In this document: one piece after another, positions 7,285 through 11,497 of the stretch
Numbering within the stretch: position 1 is the stretch's first letter
Layout: each line of letters begins with the position of its first letter
From: an uncultured Saprospiraceae bacterium
GTDB lineage: Bacteria; Bacteroidota; Bacteroidia; Chitinophagales; Saprospiraceae
Assembly (NCBI GenBank): GCA_937127195.1
Contig: CAKZLT010000659.1
Location: 1 to 11,497, forward strand
Direction of reading: 5' to 3'
Length of the DNA stretch: 11,497 nt
Translations under genes and position numbers: made by a program
Notes under the pieces: model-generated
The model's database searches: none
What the model was told of the DNA's origin: nothing
Seen by the model: only the letters and a program-made list of their open reading frames with translations

Positions 7285-7341
7285 AAGTCTGAAAATAAGA
7301 TTTGGACTAATTTTTTTACAAAAAACAATAAAACCAATACA

Positions 7342-8028
7342 ATGGCAAAAATCATCATATTAGATGCCTATAAAACGACAACAACAGCACTAGAAAGTAG
7401 TAATCCTAAAGTTACAGCATCTATTTATTTGAAATACCCAAACTACAAACAATGGCTAAAACTCAAGCCTAAAAAAAGAATTGAAGCCATCAGAACTGCT
7501 CAAAATGAACAATTTGAAGCTTTCAAAACAGATTTGGCAGCCTTGTCTGTGGATACTTCTAAGATGGAATTGCACCAGATAGAAGTAACTTTACCTTATC
7601 AAAATTTGTTGCAAATCGAACCCAACATAGCAATAGAACGCGTTTTTATTCACAAAATAGACGGAGTAGAAACAGAGAATGAGGCTTCTGATTCGTCTTT
7701 TTTTGGTGTGAAAGCACGTTGTGTTATTCAGGTAGAAGGTCAAAAAAGAGGTCAACAGAGTGTAGAGGAACGTATTTTATTGGTTCGTGCTAAGTCATTC
7801 AAGCAAGCCAAAAAGCGCGTACAAAAAGCGTTTAAAAAATATGAAACACCTTATTTGAATACAGAAGGGTATCAAATTATCTGGAAGTTGGACAAGATTG
7901 TTGAGGTGTATGATACAGGCGTGGTAGATATTAAAGAATTTGACTCGAAGGAAGGCGTTGAAGTGTTCTCTCGCATCAAAAGTAGAAAATTAAAGAACAA
8001 ACACATTTTGCCAAAATTGTGGAAATAG
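7342..8028 (+). CDS. DUF4288 domain protein
   Basis: A 228-residue soluble protein, no signal peptide, lysine-rich. The C-terminal half (about 121-192) fits DUF4288: FGVKARCVIQVEG, then VEERILLVRAKSFKQAKKRV, then GYQIIWKLDKIVEVYD. The N-terminal 115 residues are not recognised; they contain a YPNYKQWLKLKPKKRIEAI stretch and a run of Thr near the start. DUF4288 has no established biochemical role. The frame is open upstream to TTG 7252, which would add 30 residues (KSENKIWTNFF etc.) unlike a natural N-terminus; ATG 7342 after an A-rich tract is preferred. It stands alone; the terminator at 8161 is 132 bp downstream. Confidence 0.75.
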   Translation: MAKIIILDAYKTTTTALESSNPKVTASIYLKYPNYKQWLKLKPKKRIEAIRTAQNEQFEAFKTDLAALSVDTSKMELHQIEVTLPYQNLLQIEPNIAIERVFIHKIDGVETENEASDSSFFGVKARCVIQVEGQKRGQQSVEERILLVRAKSFKQAKKRVQKAFKKYETPYLNTEGYQIIWKLDKIVEVYDTGVVDIKEFDSKEGVEVFSRIKSRKLKNKHILPKLWK

Positions 8029-8040
8029 TTTACTTCAGTG

Positions 8041-8074
8041 GACGGTTAACGAACGCTTCGCTGACGGTAAACGA
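8041..8074. repeat. Short direct repeat pair GACGGTTAACGA / GACGGTAAACGA
   Basis: GACGGTTAACGA (8041-8052) and GACGGTAAACGA (8063-8074) match at 11 of 12 bases with a 22-bp period, separated by ACGCTTCGCT. It sits just after the DUF4288 stop codon and is more GC-rich than its surroundings, so it may be a fragment of a dispersed intergenic repeat. Confidence 0.5.
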
Positions 8075-8160
8075 TAAAATAGTCCATATAAAATGGTTGT
8101 TTACCAATATTTTGACACTTTCAGTATAATTGTCAAAGAACCATCAAAACAATTGACTTG

Positions 8161-8204
8161 AAAATGCTATTGGAACTGTGAAGAGTTTTGATAGCATTTT
8201 TTTT
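8161..8204 (+). terminator. Terminator downstream of the DUF4288 gene
   Basis: A perfect 10-bp stem AAAATGCTAT (8161-8170) with ATAGCATTTT (8191-8200), loop 20 nt, running directly into eight T (8197-8204). A second pairing, ATCAAAAC (8143-8150) with GTTTTGAT (8185-8192), overlaps the right arm by two bases and could give a pseudoknot or compete weakly. Confidence 0.75.
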
Positions 8205-8304
8205 ATTATGAAATTATCAAGAGACTTTTTTTTGCTACTCCCTTAGTATAATTCCAAATTCAATACCTACCTTTACCCCCGAATTATTAAAATGAATATA
8301 ACAA

Positions 8305-8481
8305 ATGAGTAGTCGGAAAAGTAAATTTCAATATAAAAGTCGTCGTGAAAGATTGCAACGAGATATGAAGAACATTAAAATAATCTCCATTTTTATGTTA
8401 ATAGGTGCTGCGATTTGGATATTTATGCGCCGACAAGAAATCTGGTGGTGGCTAGAATCGCTTTGGTTTAAATTAACTTAA
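8305..8481 (+). CDS. Small single-pass membrane protein, 58 aa
   Basis: ATG 8305 to TAA 8479-8481 encodes 58 residues: a very basic N-terminus (MSSRKSKFQYKSRRERLQRD), a hydrophobic helix at about 23-41 (IKIISIFMLIGAAIWIFM) and a Trp-rich tail (EIWWWLESLWF). The positive-inside rule puts the N-terminus in the cytoplasm. The coding-like composition, the well-formed topology and its fit between the terminator at 8204 and the ruvC stop at 8502 argue that it is real. Function unknown; no family is recognised. It is convergent with ruvC, 20 bp between stops, without a terminator between them. A 6-codon frame ATG 8292 to TAG 8312 overlaps its start out of frame. Confidence 0.7.
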   Translation: MSSRKSKFQYKSRRERLQRDMKNIKIISIFMLIGAAIWIFMRRQEIWWWLESLWFKLT

Positions 8482-8501
8482 GCGTCATCATTCTTTGTTG
8501 T

Positions 8502-9065
8502 TTATAATTTTTTCTTAGGGTTTTCTTTTACAAAACTAGACCAACTATTATATCTTTTTCCGCCTGTTATGGCATTTTTTGATTTAAAATAATGACAAAC
8601 CGCAGCAGCTAATGCATCCGAAGAATCAAGGTATTCTTGTTCTATTTTTTTATTAAAAATGGTCTTCAACATCGCATAAACCTGTTCTTTTGAGGCATTA
8701 CCTTTTCCTGTTACAGATTGTTTGATTTCTCTAGGAGCATATTCTTTCACAATCAAATTTTTAGAAAGTCCTGCCGCCATTGCAACACCCTGAGCGCGTC
8801 CAAGTTTGAGCATTGATTGAACATTTTTACCAAAAAAAGGAGCTTCAATCGCCATTTCTGTCGGCGAATACTTATCAATAACAGCTTGAAGTTCAAAAAG
8901 AATATGTTTAAGTTTTTCGGTATGTGTCTCAAGATGTTTCATGTATAACACATTCATTTCTACAATCGACAAGCTATTGCCTTGTACATCCAAAATGGCA
9001 AAACCTAAGATATTAGTTCCAGGGTCAATTCCTATAATACGTCGATTTTTCTTTTTTGTATTCAA
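8502..9065 (-). CDS. ruvC: Crossover junction endodeoxyribonuclease RuvC
   Basis: A 187-residue Holliday-junction resolvase of the RNase H fold, working with RuvAB in recombinational repair in the cytoplasm. The acidic tetrad is intact: D14 in IGIDPGTNILGFA, E74 in EMAIEAPFFGKN, and D147 and D150 in YLDSSDALAAAVCHYF. The GRAQGVAMAAG helix (89-99) and KQSVTGKGNASKEQV (115-129) are also typical. Slightly longer than the E. coli protein (173), with a basic N- and C-terminal extension. The start is TTG 9065: an in-frame stop lies at 9072-9074, and the first internal Met (37) is beyond D14, so no ATG start is possible. ruvA and ruvB are not in the window; the isolated location is common in this phylum. 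Confidence 0.95.
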   Translation of the reverse strand: MNTKKKNRRIIGIDPGTNILGFAILDVQGNSLSIVEMNVLYMKHLETHTEKLKHILFELQAVIDKYSPTEMAIEAPFFGKNVQSMLKLGRAQGVAMAAGLSKNLIVKEYAPREIKQSVTGKGNASKEQVYAMLKTIFNKKIEQEYLDSSDALAAAVCHYFKSKNAITGGKRYNSWSSFVKENPKKKL

Positions 9066-9089
9066 TGTATATTATTTTTTTCTTACTCC

Positions 9090-9202
9090 CTAAGTAGTTA
9101 GTCCAGTTAATAATGTCGGATAGAAATCGTGTCGGTTTTAAAAACCGACACGATTTAACCACAAAACATAGTCCGACACTATTAACTTGATTGACTACTA
9201 AG
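9090..9202. repeat. 113-bp nested foldback with a perfect 16-bp palindromic core
   Basis: Core: AAATCGTGTCGGTTTT (9124-9139) and its exact complement (9141-9156) around one A. Next: 9106-9120 (GTTAATAATGTCGGA) pairs with 9172-9186 with one mismatch. Outer: 9090-9105 pairs with 9187-9202 at 12 of 16. The right side carries about 12 nt more between core and second arm. The unit TGTCGG occurs in both core and second arm. Confidence 0.75.
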
Positions 9203-9258
9203 TACATGAATGAAAGCAATCCCGTATTCTAACTCGTCTTTTTTTGTTCATGTACTTA
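9199..9258. repeat. Perfect 12-bp inverted repeat TAAGTACATGAA
   Basis: TAAGTACATGAA (9199-9210) and TTCATGTACTTA (9247-9258) are exact complements separated by 36 nt. It begins inside the outer edge of the adjacent foldback and lies in the shared upstream region of ruvC and the flippase-like gene, so it could be an operator or another hairpin. Confidence 0.65.
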
Positions 9259-9446
9259 TTTTCTTGAATGTGTGCATTGACAAAAGTAAAACATTTTTGT
9301 TGAAATAAAATGTTTTTGTTTCGTTGTGTTTGTAATATAATTTGTTATTCGTCGCTTCACATTCAGCAATCAACGCCATAAACGGCCATTTATTAATTCA
9401 ACGAATATAAAATGATTAGAAACGAGTATAGTAAAAATTAAATCCT

Positions 9447-9454
9447 TAGTTTTG
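9447..9454 (+). promoter_or_regulatory. Possible -7 box for the flippase-like gene
   Basis: TAGTTTTG matches the Bacteroidota -7 consensus TAnnTTTG exactly and ends 19 bp before ATG 9474, implying a very short leader. No good TTG -33 element is found about 20 bp upstream, so the support is partial. Confidence 0.3.
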
Positions 9455-9473
9455 CGCCCTGATTAACGATTGC

Positions 9474-10496
9474 ATGGAGACATTAAGGCTTATTTACAAG
9501 AAAGTAAGAGGAAGTATATTCCTTAAAAATAAATACTTGAATATCTTACTTAAAGGTTTGATAGTCATGGGCTTCGCTTATGCTTTATACAACAAAATAA
9601 CCAAAGAAGAAGACCTAGATGTAATGGTAGAACACATCTATGGTTTCCTTAATTTTCCTAACCTATTGTACTTGGTTGCAACAGGTTTATTAATTCCTTT
9701 TATGTGGTGGGCAGAGAGTTTTCGCTGGTTGATATTGGTTCGCAGAATTGTAGATCCATCAAAAGCAACCCTTCGAAAATCTTTTAAAGCTATGATTTCT
9801 GGTCATGCGATTGGTATCTTTGTTCATAATCGTATCGGAAAAATTGGTGGTAGAATCATAGCCTACGAAAGTAGTAAGAAGGCTGAGTTACTGATAGTCA
9901 ATTATTTCGATGCAGAAGCCATCAAGCTATTATTAGACATTTATGGCTTTGTTGGAGCAATGTATGTTTTGCATATCTTTTTAGGTTGGCAATTACAAAC
10001 GGTTTGGATTCTAGGAGTTGTTATTATGGCGATTTTAGTTCTTCGAATTTATATTTTTTATAATATCAAAAAAGGAATTGACTTTTTTAGTCGCTTCAAA
10101 ATTCGAGAAAGTATTATTAATAGAGTTCGATTATTAGAAAAGTATTCGGTGAAAGAATTACGCTTAATTATGCAAGCGACGGGATTTCGCGTTTTGATGA
10201 ATTATTTACAATATTATCTTTTGATGCGCTTCTTCCATATCGAAGTACCATTATTTGAAGCCTTGATATTAATTAGTGCTATCTATTTTATAGTTAGTAA
10301 TTTTCCCTTGCCATCTATTGCAGGAATGCTAGTTCGCATCAATTTGGCTGTTTTTATTTGGTCGCATTATACTGATAATATTATTAGTATCAGTTGTATT
10401 CCTTTGACGTTATGGTTCTTTAATTCATTGATTCCAACTTTAATTGGTACTTATATTTTAGTGAATACCAACTTGGCGAAGAATATCAGTAGTTGA
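9474..10496 (+). CDS. UPF0104 / lysylphosphatidylglycerol synthase-TM-like membrane protein
   Basis: A 340-residue inner-membrane protein with about seven or eight hydrophobic helices (roughly 24-40, 63-80, 152-170, 174-195, 238-254, 260-280, 303-330). The segment MISGHAIGIFVHNRIGKIGGRI (107-128) resembles the conserved SxxxGxxxPxRxGEyxGR motif of the flippase-like/LPG-synthase transmembrane superfamily, here with HNRIGKIGG in place of the common PNRIGEYGG. There is no C-terminal soluble aminoacyl-transferase domain, so it is not a full MprF; family members are proposed to move lipids or glycolipids, but no substrate can be assigned. It is monocistronic, converging with the DUF4846 gene, with a shared hairpin at 10541. 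Confidence 0.75.
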   Translation: METLRLIYKKVRGSIFLKNKYLNILLKGLIVMGFAYALYNKITKEEDLDVMVEHIYGFLNFPNLLYLVATGLLIPFMWWAESFRWLILVRRIVDPSKATLRKSFKAMISGHAIGIFVHNRIGKIGGRIIAYESSKKAELLIVNYFDAEAIKLLLDIYGFVGAMYVLHIFLGWQLQTVWILGVVIMAILVLRIYIFYNIKKGIDFFSRFKIRESIINRVRLLEKYSVKELRLIMQATGFRVLMNYLQYYLLMRFFHIEVPLFEALILISAIYFIVSNFPLPSIAGMLVRINLAVFIWSHYTDNIISISCIPLTLWFFNSLIPTLIGTYILVNTNLAKNISS

Positions 10497-10500
10497 TTTT

Positions 10501-10518
10501 ATGAAATGAAATGAAATG
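10501..10518. repeat. Short tandem repeat (ATGAA)
   Basis: Three full copies of ATGAA plus ATG, immediately after the flippase-like stop codon. Short enough to be chance, but a possible slippage site. Confidence 0.5.
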
Positions 10519-10540
10519 TTATTAAACGAAAATAATTATT

Positions 10541-10573
10541 AAACGTCGAATGCCTTCAAGGTATCCGACGTTT
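10541..10573. terminator. Bidirectional terminator between convergent genes
   Basis: AAACGTCG (10541-10548) pairs with CGACGTTT (10566-10573); after one mismatch the stem continues with about six pairs, including one G-U, to a 3-nt loop near 10556-10558. Its A/T-rich flanks suit both the + strand gene ending at 10496 and the - strand gene ending at 10587. Confidence 0.65.
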
Positions 10574-10586
10574 CTATTTAGTAGCC

Positions 10587-11234
10587 TTAAAATTCCATCA
10601 AATCACTACTTGTAAATTCCCATTCAGGTGTGTAAAGCGAAATTCCAAAATTAGCAGAATACCACGGACTCAAATGTTTTTCATGGTGAAAATTTTTAAT
10701 AATATGAATATCTTGAGCTGGAGAAAAGGCTTGTGCCAATAGAAATATTCGTTGTCCGACTTCATTTTCTGCTACATCGACAATAATAACTGCATGACCA
10801 GGTTCGTCAGGTTGCACAAAGACTTGACCTATTTTTAAGTTATTGACTTCGGCATAATTCATATTTTCAAGTAATGAATAAGGCGTTGAAAGCTTTGAAA
10901 GCTCATTAAAGTATTTTCTAAACGAAAGGTAATCTGTTTTTTGTCTTTCTTTTAAAAAAGCAAAAGTATCTAAAGGGCTAGGTTGAAAAGTAATTTTATT
11001 GAATTGTTTTTTTGAAAAAAGATATTCCATATACAACCGTAGAACGGCATCTTCGCTTTTTTGCAAATCTTTATTTCCAATATCAATATCCAAAACAGCT
11101 TCGTGAATACTCTGTGTTTCTTTTGGTTTATCATTATAATAGTAAACCTTCGATGCTTTCGATTTAATATAACCACCACCACTCTGTTCAGAGTCGGATT
11201 CAAGAACTATATTATATAAAACATTTACATTTAT
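10587..11234 (-). CDS. DUF4846 protein lacking a normal 5' end
   Basis: The frame is open from 11234 to the stop at 10587. From the only standard start in it, TTG 11093, it encodes 168 residues; all positions here use that numbering. Family-like features are VDIDxGNxDLQ-type (2-11), DAVLRLYMEYLFS (15-27), EPGHAVIIVDVAEN (97-110), LLAQAFSPAQDIHI (118-131), LSPWY (141-145) and PEWEF (156-160). The homologous-looking part continues upstream of TTG (KVYYYNDKPKETQSIHEAV), to about 11200, then is lost; no ATG, GTG or TTG exists there. So the gene is 5' truncated, a decaying pseudogene, or joined at an assembly break. From memory the family has Cys in DLQQCADA; here it is Ser13 (QKSEDA). Function unknown. 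Confidence 0.6.
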   Translation of the reverse strand: MNVNVLYNIVLESDSEQSGGGYIKSKASKVYYYNDKPKETQSIHEAVLDIDIGNKDLQKSEDAVLRLYMEYLFSKKQFNKITFQPSPLDTFAFLKERQKTDYLSFRKYFNELSKLSTPYSLLENMNYAEVNNLKIGQVFVQPDEPGHAVIIVDVAENEVGQRIFLLAQAFSPAQDIHIIKNFHHEKHLSPWYSANFGISLYTPEWEFTSSDLMEF

Positions 11235-11280
11235 TTATTAGTTTTATTTTTATATATTTTGTGTTATAATTATTTCTCAT

Positions 11281-11497
<217 letters not shown>

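Larger units (their letters stand above)
9066..9473. other. Divergent spacer between ruvC and the flippase-like gene
   Basis: 408 bp with no supported gene; it should hold both promoters. It contains the foldback at 9090-9202, the 12-bp inverted repeat at 9199-9258, and a -7-like box at 9447-9454. The minus-strand frame at 9025-9219 overlaps ruvC and the repeat and is not credible. Confidence 0.5.

Noticed and set aside
7252..7341. TTG 7252 as the start of the DUF4288 protein
   Set aside because: The 30 extra residues look like translated leader; TTG fits better as a -33 element and ATG 7342 gives a natural N-terminus.
8143..8192. Attenuator/antiterminator before the small membrane protein
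   Set aside because: The alternative pairing overlaps the terminator arm by only two bases, so it would hardly disrupt termination.
8292..8312. Six-codon upstream frame overlapping the small membrane protein start
   Set aside because: A leader peptide is conceivable, but six codons in AT-rich DNA occur by chance and contain no diagnostic codon run.
9025..9219. Minus-strand 64-residue frame overlapping the ruvC start
   Set aside because: Runs through the perfect palindrome at 9124-9156 and overlaps ruvC out of frame; the residues have no coding character.
10970..11203. Minus-strand 77-residue frame overlapping the DUF4846 gene
   Set aside because: Out-of-frame shadow of the DUF4846 reading frame, with TTG start and K/F-rich low-complexity content.

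Overview
The window is AT-rich DNA that reads as a chromosomal segment of a member of the Bacteroidota. The pointers are: coding starts preceded by A-rich stretches rather than Shine-Dalgarno sequences; an ECF sigma factor translationally coupled to a membrane-anchored protein ending in an outer-membrane beta-barrel; DUF4846, DUF4288 and DUF6958-type proteins; and one candidate -7 box of the Bacteroidota form TAnnTTTG. A more exact placement (for example Saprospirales or Cytophagales) would be a guess. No rRNA, tRNA, CRISPR array, transposase or phage gene was recognised.

Layout. 1-521 has no supported gene, but holds a strong minus-strand terminator at 257-299 with no gene feeding it. 522-2538 (+) carries a small DUF6958-like protein and a secreted M48-type metallopeptidase with TPR repeats, closed by a terminator at 2573-2611. 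2612-3085 is non-coding and is dominated by a 320-bp nested foldback (2689-3008). 3086-3141 is a perfect stem terminator. 3181-5183 (-) is a two-gene operon of an ECF sigma factor and an anti-sigma-like protein fused to an outer-membrane barrel, overlapping by ATGA. 5469-6935 (-) encodes an exported leucine-rich-repeat protein. 6936-7341 is a leader region with another long hairpin. 7342-8028 (+) is a DUF4288 protein. 8305-8481 (+) is a 58-codon membrane protein. 8502-9065 (-) is ruvC, starting at TTG. 9066-9473 is a ruvC/flippase divergent spacer with a foldback and a 12-bp inverted repeat. 9474-10496 (+) is a UPF0104/flippase-like membrane protein. 10587-11234 (-) is a DUF4846 gene without a normal 5' end. 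11281-11454 (-) is the 3' end of an unknown gene, which runs into 43 consecutive C (11455-11497), most likely a sequencing or assembly artefact at a contig edge.

How the genes work together. Only the sigma/anti-sigma-barrel pair is a clear functional unit: an envelope-spanning regulator in which one polypeptide could carry a cytoplasmic sigma-binding part, one inner-membrane helix, a long periplasmic linker and an outer-membrane barrel. Its cytoplasmic part contains a tandem duplication of a roughly 29-residue motif, the most interesting protein observation here. The other genes look like independent transcription units. The intergenic regions are unusually rich in long imperfect inverted repeats (2689-3008, 7073-7153, 9090-9202), which coding and simple termination do not explain. 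I found no clearly new multi-gene system.
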